The notes beneath the pieces are model-generated. The model had not been told where the DNA came from. It saw only the letters and a program-made list of their open reading frames with translations, and did not search any database. Shown here piece after piece: positions 1-10,659 of a stretch of DNA of 64,000 nucleotides (within the stretch, counting starts at the first letter, position 1; each line of letters starts with the position of its first letter). Source of the DNA: Actinokineospora globicatena (GTDB lineage: Bacteria > Actinomycetota > Actinomycetes > Mycobacteriales > Pseudonocardiaceae); assembly GCF_024171945.1 (NCBI RefSeq), contig NZ_JAMTCR010000003.1, positions 920,211 to 984,210 on the forward strand. The letters are read 5' to 3'. The translations under genes were made by a program, and so were the position numbers.

Positions 1-1
1 C

Positions 2-52
2 CGCTTGGACCACCGCAACGCGCACGACCCGCTCCTCTCGGTCCAAGTCTGA
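2..52 (+). CDS. C-terminal tail of a gene entering from the left edge (partial)
   Basis: The reading frame is open from base 2 and ends with TGA at 50-52, giving a 16-residue tail that ends DPLLSVQV. It converges on the minus-strand gene that ends at 60. Too little is visible to assign a family, and it could be a chance open frame. Confidence 0.3.
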   Translation, partial: RLDHRNAHDPLLSVQV

Positions 53-59
53 CCCATTG

Positions 60-659
60 TCACGGGTGTTCGGTTCGTGCGCGGTATTCGTCAACCTGAT
101 CGGGGGTGGGGTCGATGCCCACCGACTCGGCGAAGTCCTCGGGGTCGGCCGACTCGCGCGTGGGGTGCGAGAGGGCGGACTCGACCGCCACCACCACGTC
201 GGGGTGTCCCAAGGGAAGTGGGGCGGTGACGCGGTCTTCGGAGCCGCCCGTGCTCACCGCGACCAGCCGGACGTCGATGTCCTCCGCCGCGAGGTCGGCG
301 CGTCGCCGGGTCATGCGGTGCATCCACTCCTCGTTGGCCGCCAGCGCCGGGGCTCCGGGGACGGTGCCCGCGGCGCCCGGGTCGACCAGCAGGACCAACA
401 CGAGGTTCTCCGGGCGGCGTTGCGCCACGGCCAGCGCGGTGTCCGCGGCTGTGCCCGCCGCCACCAGGGCCACGGCGCCGTCCACACCGGCCAGCTCGTG
501 CTCCACCCGGGCAGGCGCGTCCTCGTCCTGCCCGATCCACCGGACGTCGCGGGTTCGGGCGAACTCGCGCCACGTGCCGGGCAGGGCGCCGTGGGTGGCT
601 GTGTCAGCCGGGTCCAGCACCACGACGGTGCCGATCACCCGATCGCTCGCACGGGTCAT
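60..659 (-). CDS. conserved-looking hypothetical protein
   Basis: 199 residues. The start is the ATG at 659, because a strong purine-rich ribosome site (GGGAGAGGAG) lies just upstream; the longer frame back to 722 has none. The sequence begins MTRASDRVIG and has a hydrophobic beta-alpha pattern (VDGAVALVAAG, then LVLVLLVDP), like the core of a Rossmann or alpha/beta protein. It has no nucleophile elbow, signal peptide or membrane segment. The C-terminal third is acidic (ESADPEDFAESVG). I do not recognise the family. It is transcribed in the same direction as the Hsp18 regulator gene, 90 bp away. Confidence 0.6.
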   Translation of the reverse strand: MTRASDRVIGTVVVLDPADTATHGALPGTWREFARTRDVRWIGQDEDAPARVEHELAGVDGAVALVAAGTAADTALAVAQRRPENLVLVLLVDPGAAGTVPGAPALAANEEWMHRMTRRRADLAAEDIDVRLVAVSTGGSEDRVTAPLPLGHPDVVVAVESALSHPTRESADPEDFAESVGIDPTPDQVDEYRARTEHP

Positions 660-749
660 TGGTGGCTCCTCTCCCGAGTTCCCTGGGTGGCCCGGGTGCC
701 CGCGCCAGGAGCGGGCAAACATCGCGCCGCACCGCCCGGGTGACGTCAG

Positions 750-1379
750 TCAGGAACCCGCGTCATGTCGGGCGCGGTCGAGTTGGTCGGCGACGGCTGT
801 GATGCGGTCGGCCAGGTCGGGGTGGGCGTCACGCAGGTGCGGGCCCGCGTCGGTGAGCGGGCTGAGCAGGTCGGCGGTGTCGGCGCCGCCGAGTGCGGTG
901 GTGACGTCGTCGACGCTGCGTTGGCCGTCGTGGTCGAGGTCGTCGACGACGCTGACCGCGGCGGCGAGCCTGCGGAGCAGGACAGCGTTGTCACGCGCCC
1001 AGCGCACCACCGCCTTGTCCCCCGCGCGGCGGTCGCGTTCGGCGCGGACCCGCTGCTCACCGGTGCTCGTCGTCGTGCCGTCCGGCCGGACCCTCAGGTA
1101 GCGGCGCTCGGCGGCCTGCCTGCTGGCGACACCGAGCGCGGGCGCGATCCGGGCCCAGCTGACCCCGGCGTCCCGCGCGGCCTCGATGAGCCTGGGTTCC
1201 CACCCGGCCAGTTCGTCGCGGATGTGGCGCAGCAGCGTGAGCGCGGCCAGCACGTCCTCGGCCTCGCCTGTTCCCTGCTCGGCGACCGCGTGCACCAGCG
1301 CGAGATCGCCGATCGCGTCGTCCTGGCCCGCGGGTCCGGTACTCAGGTGGGATCGCGCGTCGTCTCGGTCGTCGCCCAT
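750..1379 (-). CDS. Hsp18-type transcriptional regulator, divergent from hsp20
   Basis: 209 residues, ATG at 1379 with a GAGGT ribosome site. The middle (about residues 60-95) reads as a helix-turn-helix ([26 protein letters not shown]), followed by a charged, mostly helical C-terminal half. Genes of this kind beside actinobacterial hsp18/hsp20 genes are commonly annotated as Hsp18 transcriptional regulators. The divergent arrangement with a small heat-shock gene 155 bp away supports that role, and the shared intergenic region carries inverted and direct GTCATC/TGACGAC words that could be its operator. DNA binding is inferred from the motif; the sign of regulation is not visible. Confidence 0.7.
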   Translation of the reverse strand: MGDDRDDARSHLSTGPAGQDDAIGDLALVHAVAEQGTGEAEDVLAALTLLRHIRDELAGWEPRLIEAARDAGVSWARIAPALGVASRQAAERRYLRVRPDGTTTSTGEQRVRAERDRRAGDKAVVRWARDNAVLLRRLAAAVSVVDDLDHDGQRSVDDVTTALGGADTADLLSPLTDAGPHLRDAHPDLADRITAVADQLDRARHDAGS

Positions 1380-1463
1380 CGGACCTCATCCGTCATCGTG
1401 GGGACGACATCGTAGCTCAAGCCAGACGACACACAGATCGTCATCGCTAATGCGACACCACAC

Positions 1464-1511
1464 TTGTCATCCATCTGACGACGTGTTAGAACTGTGGTGC
1501 GCGTTGACGAC
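1464..1511. promoter_or_regulatory. putative heat-shock operator: TTGTCA-N6-TGACGA plus repeated TGACGAC
   Basis: Between the divergent regulator and hsp20 there is an imperfect inverted repeat (TTGTCA at 1464-1469, TGACGA at 1476-1481), and TGACGAC occurs twice (1476-1482 and 1505-1511). The half-sites resemble the TGTCATC/GATGACA operator described for RheA at hsp18 of Streptomyces albus, from memory. The hsp20 ribosome site (AGGAGGT, 1521-1527) follows directly. Confidence 0.4.
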
Positions 1512-1533
1512 ACGACAACCAGGAGGTGGAACG

Positions 1534-1974
1534 ATGTTGATGCGCACCGACCCGTTCCGGGAGTTCGACCGCATCGCCCAGCAGGTCTTCGCGGGCGCGC
1601 AGGGGACGTGGTCCCGACCGAGCTCGATGCCGATGGACGCCTACCGCGCCGGTGACGAGTTCGTGGTCAGCTTCGACCTGCCCGGCGTGGACCCGGACGC
1701 GATCGACCTCGACGTCGAGCGCAACGTGCTGACCGTGCGGGCCGAGCGCAGGCCCCAGGACAGCGCCGACGGCGTCGAGTTCCAGGTGGCCGAACGCCCC
1801 AGCGGCGTGTTCAGCAGGCAGCTGTTCCTCGGCGACACCCTGGACACCGATCGCATCAGCGCCGCCTACGACCGCGGTGTGCTGACCCTGCGCATCCCGG
1901 TCGCCGAGCGCGCCAAGCCGCGCAAGATCGCCATCGCCGCCGCGGGCGACGACCAGAAGGTCATCAACGCCTGA
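1534..1974 (+). CDS. small heat-shock protein, Hsp20/alpha-crystallin family
   Basis: 146 residues; the ATG at 1534 follows AGGAGGT at 1521-1527. The N-terminal motif [17 protein letters not shown] is typical of actinobacterial Hsp18. The alpha-crystallin domain spans about residues 35-135, with [16 protein letters not shown], the [12 protein letters not shown] strand and the [16 protein letters not shown] motif just before the C-terminal extension. It acts as an ATP-independent cytoplasmic holdase that keeps unfolding proteins soluble. Control is probably exerted by the divergent regulator through the shared intergenic repeats. Transcription ends at a strong hairpin immediately downstream. 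Confidence 0.95.
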   Translation: MLMRTDPFREFDRIAQQVFAGAQGTWSRPSSMPMDAYRAGDEFVVSFDLPGVDPDAIDLDVERNVLTVRAERRPQDSADGVEFQVAERPSGVFSRQLFLGDTLDTDRISAAYDRGVLTLRIPVAERAKPRKIAIAAAGDDQKVINA

Positions 1975-1979
1975 CCCGG

Positions 1980-2015
1980 GCCGGAGGGGTCGGGCTTGCT
2001 CCCGACCCCTCCGGC
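1980..2015. terminator. bidirectional terminator hairpin, 15-bp perfect stem
   Basis: GCCGGAGGGGTCGGG (1980-1994) pairs perfectly with 2001-2015 across the 6-nt loop cttgct. It sits between the convergent hsp20 and aldo/keto reductase genes and can serve both strands. Confidence 0.85.
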
Positions 2016-2035
2016 GACCAAGCCGAGCCGGTAGG

Positions 2036-5404
<3,369 letters not shown>

Positions 5405-5447
5405 AAGGGCGGCAGAACGGTTCCTCGCGAGCTTGGCGATACCCCTA

Positions 5448-6203
5448 TCAGCGAGGGAGGTGCGCGTCGATGAGGAAGCGGTGCGCGAGGGTGCTGAACG
5501 AGCCCTCGGCGCGGATGTGCTTGTCCAGCAAGGCCAAGCGTTCGCGGTAGGGGTCGACGGCGAAGTCGGGGACGAACCAGACGATCTTGCGCAGCAGGTA
5601 GACCACCGCGCCGATGTCGCCGAACTCCGCCCGCAGGCCTGCTTTCCGCAGGTCTCGCACCCGCAGCCCCGCTGCTCGCGCCGCGTCGGCCTCCCGCTCG
5701 GCCAGGCCGTCCTCGACTTCTTGGGCGCCGAGCATGGCCTCGACCAACTCCCGACCTGAGCCGGACCCGACGTGCTGCCCCAGGTACGCGCCACCCGGTG
5801 CCAGCACCCGAGCGACCTCCGACCAGTTCGTGGATCCGATCCGGGGATGCCTGCTCACCACCAAGTCGAACGCCCCGTCTCGGAACGGCAGCACCCCGTC
5901 TTCCGCCGCGACGACCGCAGCCCTCCACGGTGCCAGCGCACGGCGGGCGGAGTCGAGCAGGTCCGGCCGGTTGTCGGTCGCCGCCACCACCTCGGGTCGG
6001 ATCCTTAAGGCCTCGGCCAGGATCTGCCCGTCACCGGTCTGGGCGTCCAACACGCGACGGACTCGCGATGCCCGCTCCCCCACCATGCGGGCGTATCCCC
6101 ACGGTGGGCGCTCCTCGCAGGCTCGTCCCTCCAGCCAGGAGTAGTCCGATCCGGACACCGGCACCGCCGCGGCTTCTTGGACCATTTCGTCGAACGAGCG
6201 CAC
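5448..6203 (-). CDS. class I SAM-dependent methyltransferase
   Basis: 251 residues. The Rossmann core has motif I as VLDAQTGDGQILAEAL (about residues 51-66), the acidic ribose-binding residue in VVAATDNRPDLL, motif II/post-II AFDLVVSRHPRI and motif IV RVLAPGGAYLGQHVGSGSG (about 131-150). It resembles the small UbiE/YcgJ-like enzymes annotated only as methyltransferase domain proteins. The substrate is unknown. The C-terminal part (KIVWFVPDFAVDPYRERL) is typical of this subgroup. The neighbours give no functional hint: upstream lies a stretch of decayed genes. Confidence 0.85.
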   Translation of the reverse strand: MRSFDEMVQEAAAVPVSGSDYSWLEGRACEERPPWGYARMVGERASRVRRVLDAQTGDGQILAEALRIRPEVVAATDNRPDLLDSARRALAPWRAAVVAAEDGVLPFRDGAFDLVVSRHPRIGSTNWSEVARVLAPGGAYLGQHVGSGSGRELVEAMLGAQEVEDGLAEREADAARAAGLRVRDLRKAGLRAEFGDIGAVVYLLRKIVWFVPDFAVDPYRERLALLDKHIRAEGSFSTLAHRFLIDAHLPR

Positions 6204-6258
6204 CAGTGCAGTATTCCAGGACGGCGTACGGAACGCTGGTCAGGGCGGGAACCGGAGT

Positions 6259-6408
6259 TCACTCCGTGCGCACGTCCACCAGGTGGTCCCCGGCCGATCG
6301 GCAACAAAGGCGTTCACGAACTCGCGGTAAGCGCTTTCTCCCGCCTGGGCATCGGCGAAGGCTCGTAGCCGCGAGTTGGAGCCGCAGGCGAGGTCTACCC
6401 ATGGCTTC
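6259..6408 (-). pseudogene. remnant of a catalase-peroxidase (KatG-like) C-terminus
   Basis: On the minus strand the frame from about 6408 reads PWVDLACGSNSRLRAFADA and goes on to REFVNAFVAD. This matches the end of KatG (a VDLxFGSNSxLRA-type block followed by a KFVxDFVAAW-type block). One frame change near 6280 then gives DHLVDVRTE and a stop at 6259-6261, where KatG ends with a similar KVMNLDRFDL-type tail. Only about 50 codons remain, with no promoter or start. The intact catalase in this window is the unrelated HPII type at 54.3-56.6 kb. Confidence 0.5.
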
Positions 6409-6615
6409 GCGGGCGGGGTATGTCCTCGGTGCGGGCGAAGAAGGCGTCCCTGGGCAGCATCACGGTGTCCGGTTCTAGCTCGCCCAGTGACGGCAGGTCG
6501 ACCTGGGGTGGTCGTGGCAGCGACCTGGCGGCCTCGGTGAGCGCCGCCCGCACCCGAGGATCAGCGCCGCGCCCGTCCTTGTGCCCGGGTCGGGTGAACG
6601 GCGTGTTGAACCTGG
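6395..6615 (-). pseudogene. internally deleted Orn/Lys/Arg decarboxylase remnant
   Basis: The minus-strand frame starts at about 6612 with NTPFTRPGHKDGRGADPRV, the N-terminal (F)xTPGHKxGRG signature of group III PLP decarboxylases. It moves directly into RSLPRPPQVDLPSLGELE and LPRDAFFARTEDIP, which are C-terminal motifs of the same family, and stops at 6395. The roughly 350-residue PLP domain between them is missing, so the gene is a scar of an internal deletion. It abuts the KatG remnant and the stop of the frameshifted hydrolase. Confidence 0.6.
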
Positions 6616-6618
6616 TGG

Positions 6619-7469
6619 TCAGGCGCGGAAGAACGCGGTCAGGGCGGTGGCGAGTTCGGTGGGGGCTTCCTCGGCCATGCGGTGGCCGGAGTCGACGCCG
6701 TGCCCGTGCACGTCGTCCGCCCAGTCACGCCAGATGGCTCGGGGGTCGCCGTAGAGGTCCTCGAGGTCGTCGCGAGTGGACCACAGGACCAGCACCGGGC
6801 ACCGCAGGCGCCGTCCCGCTTCGCGGTCGGCCTCCTCGTGGGCACGGTCGATGGTCAGGCCCGCTCGGTAGTCCTCCAGCATGGCCCGGACCACGGCGGG
6901 GTCGCGGGTGGCGGCTCGCCACTCGGCGTGGTTCTCGACGCCCATCGACTCGGGGTCGCCGTGGTACCAGCGGTCCGGGTCGGCGGTGATGACCCGTTCC
7001 GGGATCTCAGGCTGGGCGAAGAAGAACCAGTGCCACCACTGGGTCGCGAACCGCGCCGTGATCCGGGACAGGTGCTCGCTGATCGGTAGACCGTCGAGGA
7101 ACGCGACCCGGGTGACGGTGTCGGGGTGGTCAAGGGCCAGACGCAGCGCGACAGCACTCCCCCGGTCATGCCCCGCGACGGCGAACCGGTCATGGCCGAG
7201 AGCACGCATCACCGACACCATGTCGTCCGCCACCGCGCGCTTGGCGTGCGCCGAGTGATCCGCGGTCGGCGCGGGTCCCCGCGACCTGCCATAGCCGCGC
7301 AGGTCAGGACACACCACCGTGTGTCCCTTCTCGACCAGCACCGGCGCCACGTCGCGGACGTCCGGGGATGGCCGTGCAACGACAGCACCGGTGGCCCGCT
7401 CCCACCGTGACGCAGGAACACGCGCGCCGCACCCACGTCGACCGTCGACTCGGAGAACCCTTCGAACAT
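6619..7469 (-). pseudogene. alpha/beta hydrolase (haloalkane/fluoroacetate dehalogenase-like) with a frameshift
   Basis: The N-terminal frame from the ATG at 7469 reads MFEGFSESTVDVGAARVFLR and continues with GPPVLSLHGHPRTSATW. The rest of the enzyme lies in another frame: DVAPVLVEKGHTVVCPDLRG, the nucleophile elbow VAGHDRGS (Asp nucleophile), the cap region, and an acid and His at DSGHRMAEE near the end. Joining the frames gives a standard protein of about 285 residues. The break is at 7345-7354, and adding a second copy of the 10-mer GCGACGTGGC there restores the family's TSATWRDVAPVL. This could be a true inactivation, a slippage event or a sequencing error. Epoxide hydrolases and dehalogenases share the fold; the Asp nucleophile fits either. 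Confidence 0.75.
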
Positions 7470-7672
7470 CGCTGCCACACCCCTGGACACCCGTTCGACG
7501 GGGCGTGCCAACCTCGCCCGGCTGCGGCACGGCCCGGCTCGACGTGAGATGGCTCGCGTGCGGAGGTGGCCGGTCAATCATGCGTCATGAAACATGAATG
7601 GATAGGCTCGGGTCACCTATCCGGGCGGTTGGGGAGCCAACTGCCCCCACTGCGCGGACTGGAGGCACCGGC

Positions 7673-8023
7673 ATGTCCACCCTGTTCACGGTGTCCATCG
7701 AGCGGACCCACGACCACACCGTCCTGCACGCGCGGGGTGAGATCGACATGGGCACCGCACCGACCCTGACCGACGCCCTCCGGACCGCCCAGGAACCCGC
7801 TCCCCCGGTGGTGGTCGTCGACCTCACCGACGTGACCTTCCTGGCCTCGGCAGGGCTCGCCGTCCTGGTCAAGGCCACCCAACGGGCGCAGGCCACCGGC
7901 AGCCGCTTACTCGTGATCACCCCGCAGGGCAGCGTGGTGCGGCGCGCCATCGCCGTCAGCAGCCTGGAGCACGTGCTCACCCTGGCCGAGGACCGTGACG
8001 CGACGGGATCCGTCCAAGGCTGA
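7673..8023 (+). CDS. STAS-domain anti-sigma factor antagonist
   Basis: 116 residues. The ATG at 7673 follows GGAGG at 7661-7665. The single STAS domain includes LHARGEIDMGTAPTLTDAL, then VVVVDLTDVTFLASAGLAVLV, where the serine of the usual (D)SSG phosphorylation loop is kept (LASAG), and RAIAVSSLEHVLTLAED. Such proteins bind RsbW-like kinases and release a sigma factor; phosphorylation of the loop serine switches them off. RsbW-like and SpoIIE-like partners lie 25 kb away at 32.7-34.5 kb, but pairing with them is only a possibility. Confidence 0.88.
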   Translation: MSTLFTVSIERTHDHTVLHARGEIDMGTAPTLTDALRTAQEPAPPVVVVDLTDVTFLASAGLAVLVKATQRAQATGSRLLVITPQGSVVRRAIAVSSLEHVLTLAEDRDATGSVQG

Positions 8024-8088
8024 CCGCGTACCCAGGACTCCGATGACCGCCAGTCACGGCAGGGCCGGATCACGGTGGCAACAACGGG

Positions 8089-9414
8089 TTACCGCGGGGT
8101 CAGGGTCATGACAAGGCCCTTGGGGTGGACCACGCCGGTGGCGACTGGGCGGACCGGGACGCCTGGTACTGGGCGTAGGCGCCAGCGTTGGCAGGTCATG
8201 GTGGCGAGCATGGTGGTTTCCAGGAAGGCGAAGCTCTCGCCGATGCACTTGTGGATGCCCGCGCTGAAGGCCAGGTAGGCGCCGTTGGGGATGACGCTCG
8301 CGCGGTCGGGGTTCCAGCGGTCGGGGTCGAAGGCCTCGGGGTTGGGGAACCAGCGCGGGTCGTGGTGCAGCAGGTAGGGGCTGTAGATGACCTCGGTGCC
8401 CGCGGGGAGTTCGACGCCGTCGAGCACCACGGGGCGGATGGCGCGGCGCATCTGGATCCAGGACGCGTAGAGGCGGGTGCTCTCCAGCAGGGCGTGGGTG
8501 GTCTCGGTGAGGGCGGGCAGGTCGTCCAAGGTCGGTTCGCGGGTGCCGAGGACGGTGTCGATCTCGGCGAGGACGCGGCGTTCGATGTCGGGGTGGTGGG
8601 CGAGTTCGTGGAAGAACCAGGCCAGGGCGGCGCTGGTGGTCTCGACCCCGGCCAGGGTGAAGGTGATCATCTGGTCCCGGATCTGGGTGTCGCCGAGACC
8701 GCTCCCGTCCTCGTCGCGGGCGGCGATGAGCAGGGAGAGCAGATCGCCCTCGTCCCGGTCGGCGGCCCGGTAGGCGGTGATCGCGGCGTATGCGGCGGCG
8801 TCGACCCGGGCCAGGGCCTGCGCGGCCCGGCGGTTGCCGGGCGTCGGCAAACCCGCCCACCACTCGGGCAGGATCGTGCGGTTGACCATGTCCCGCAACA
8901 AACCGGGCAGGGACTGGCGGAACTCGGCCGCCGCCGGGGCAGCGACATCGGAGCCGAACAGGCTGCGCGCCACCACATCCGAGGAGTAGGCGTCCATGGC
9001 CTGGTTGACGTCGATGACCTGCCCGGCGGTCCAGCCCGACAGCACCGACTCGGCCGCCGCGCGCATCGGCTCCGCACAAGCGGCCACAGCGGTCCGGCTG
9101 AACGCCGGTTGCAGCATCCGGCGCTGGGTGCGGTGTTCCTGGCCGGTGGAGGTCGCCAGCCCGGACCCCAGCGTCCTGGTCAGCTTGCGGGAGAACCGCC
9201 CCCGCTCGAAGTCCTGCGACCCGGTCACCAGCACCTGCCTGGCCAACTCCGGCGTGGTCACGACGTAGGCGGGCAACGGCCCCAACCGGACCTCCACCAA
9301 CGGCCCCCGGTCAGGCAGCGACGACAGGAACGCCAACGGCCGCCGCATCAACGCCGGGGCGTGCCCCAGAACCGGCCAGGCCCCCGGCGCCCGAACCGCT
9401 GCCCGCTCGCCCAT
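8089..9414 (-). CDS. cytochrome P450
   Basis: 441 residues. The ATG at 9414 (MGERAAVRAPGAW) is preceded by GAGAGGGG; the open frame running to 9681 is discarded. Features: the heme-proximal GQEHRTQRRMLQPAFSR, I-helix AGVETTSAAL (oxygen-activation Glu-Thr), ExxR as ESTR in the K helix, and the Cys loop FSAGIHKCIGE near residue 391. It is a soluble class needing a separate ferredoxin system, and none is encoded here. It is divergent from the esterase-like gene next to the NRPS cluster, so it may be a tailoring enzyme at the cluster border or an unrelated neighbour. Confidence 0.93.
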   Translation of the reverse strand: MGERAAVRAPGAWPVLGHAPALMRRPLAFLSSLPDRGPLVEVRLGPLPAYVVTTPELARQVLVTGSQDFERGRFSRKLTRTLGSGLATSTGQEHRTQRRMLQPAFSRTAVAACAEPMRAAAESVLSGWTAGQVIDVNQAMDAYSSDVVARSLFGSDVAAPAAAEFRQSLPGLLRDMVNRTILPEWWAGLPTPGNRRAAQALARVDAAAYAAITAYRAADRDEGDLLSLLIAARDEDGSGLGDTQIRDQMITFTLAGVETTSAALAWFFHELAHHPDIERRVLAEIDTVLGTREPTLDDLPALTETTHALLESTRLYASWIQMRRAIRPVVLDGVELPAGTEVIYSPYLLHHDPRWFPNPEAFDPDRWNPDRASVIPNGAYLAFSAGIHKCIGESFAFLETTMLATMTCQRWRLRPVPGVPVRPVATGVVHPKGLVMTLTPR

Positions 9415-9704
9415 AACCGTTCCCCTCTCGGCCGGATGCGCTCCCCCACCCTCTATCCGGAGCACCGCGCAAGCCAAGATCCACAGACCCTGGTTCACCC
9501 GAACGAAACCACCCTCGACCCTGATGGACGCCGATACCCGAGGCGCGGCGGAATCCCGCGGGCACCGCGGCGCCCACCTTCGCCGCGAGGCGGCTTTCGC
9601 TTCCCGCGTTCGCCGGTGAAATGTCCGCTCTGAGATTTCCGCTCTGGCGCTCGCGAGCGGTCGGGCCGTTGACACCGACACCGATCGCCGGAAAGTGTCA
9701 CACC

Positions 9705-10412
9705 ATGAGACCCATTGTCCTGGTGCACGGCGGTTGGGGTGGCGCGTGGTGTTGGCAGGCTGTGATCCCGCTCCTGGGCACGGCGCGGGTCTTCGCCCCC
9801 ACCCTGGCGGGCCTGGGTGAGCGCGCCCACGAGCCGCCCGCCGGTATCACCATGCGGACCCACGTCGAGGACGTGGTCCACGTCCTCGACCACCACGACC
9901 TCCACGACGTGGTGCTGGTGGGCCACTCCTACGGCGGCATCCCCATCACCGGCGCCGCCCACCACCGCCCCGGCCGGGTCAGCGACCTCGTCTACCTGGA
10001 CGCCCTGGTCCCCCATGACGGTCAGAGCTGCGCGGACGTGCTGGGGCAGGGATTCGTGCAGGCGGCGGAGGCGGCCATGGCGGAGGCGGGCACGCCGGAC
10101 CGGATCCCCTGGCTGTTCGCCCCGGAGGACCTCTTGGGCCCGGACAGCCCGCACGCCGACGAGGTGGCCGCCCGCATGACACCGCACCCGACGGGCACGC
10201 TCTTCGACCCGGTGGCCACGGCCGGGGTCACGGCCCGCAGGCACTACGTCTTCTGCACCGGCAGCACCGGTCTCGGCCTGACCGAGGGGTTCGCCGCGAA
10301 TGCCCGGAAACGCGCAGAATGGCGGTATTCGGAAATCGACGGTCCGCACGACGCGCCGCACGCGTGCCCGGGAGCGGTCGCGGCGGCCCTGGTGGCGATT
10401 TCGTCGCTCTAG
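9705..10412 (+). CDS. alpha/beta hydrolase, SABP2/HNL-like esterase
   Basis: 235 residues from the ATG at 9705 (MRPIVLVHGGWGGAWCW). The oxyanion-hole HGGWGGAWCW, the nucleophile elbow VGHSYGG and the C-terminal catalytic His in DGPHDAPHACPGAVA are characteristic of the plant-type salicylate esterase/hydroxynitrile lyase-like subfamily common in actinomycetes. It lacks a signal peptide, so it should act in the cytoplasm. It ends 247 bp before the NRPS gene on the same strand and could be the left edge of the cluster. The substrate is unknown. Confidence 0.85.
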   Translation: MRPIVLVHGGWGGAWCWQAVIPLLGTARVFAPTLAGLGERAHEPPAGITMRTHVEDVVHVLDHHDLHDVVLVGHSYGGIPITGAAHHRPGRVSDLVYLDALVPHDGQSCADVLGQGFVQAAEAAMAEAGTPDRIPWLFAPEDLLGPDSPHADEVAARMTPHPTGTLFDPVATAGVTARRHYVFCTGSTGLGLTEGFAANARKRAEWRYSEIDGPHDAPHACPGAVAAALVAISSL

Positions 10413-10659
10413 GTGACCGGAATCCCGACCAGACCGGCAGGTTGGGACACGAACAGACGCGACAAATCACCCAAACAGTTGCCCGAGGGGTCGGAAAATA
10501 CCCAAACGGCGGACGCGGAACGACCCGGACCGAGTATCGTTCGAAGGGCCGAGGGGGCTCGGGAAAAACCACGGAACCACTTTCTGGTTCGTCAACCATC
10601 GATTTTGCACGGGTTCGCCACGGCCATTTTTCCGGTGTGATCGAGGGGGACTCCAGCGG
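10413..10659 (+). promoter_or_regulatory. upstream region of the NRPS/PKS operon with inverted repeat
   Basis: This 247-bp region is clearly richer in A+T than its surroundings. It holds a perfect inverted repeat GAACCA-N5-TGGTTC (10574-10590) and, just after it, the short palindrome GGTT-cgtc-AACC. A GAGGGGGA ribosome site precedes the ATG at 10660. All eight downstream cluster genes run the same way with overlaps or small gaps, so this is the likely main promoter and operator. No regulator gene lies in the cluster, so the binding factor is unknown. Confidence 0.45.
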
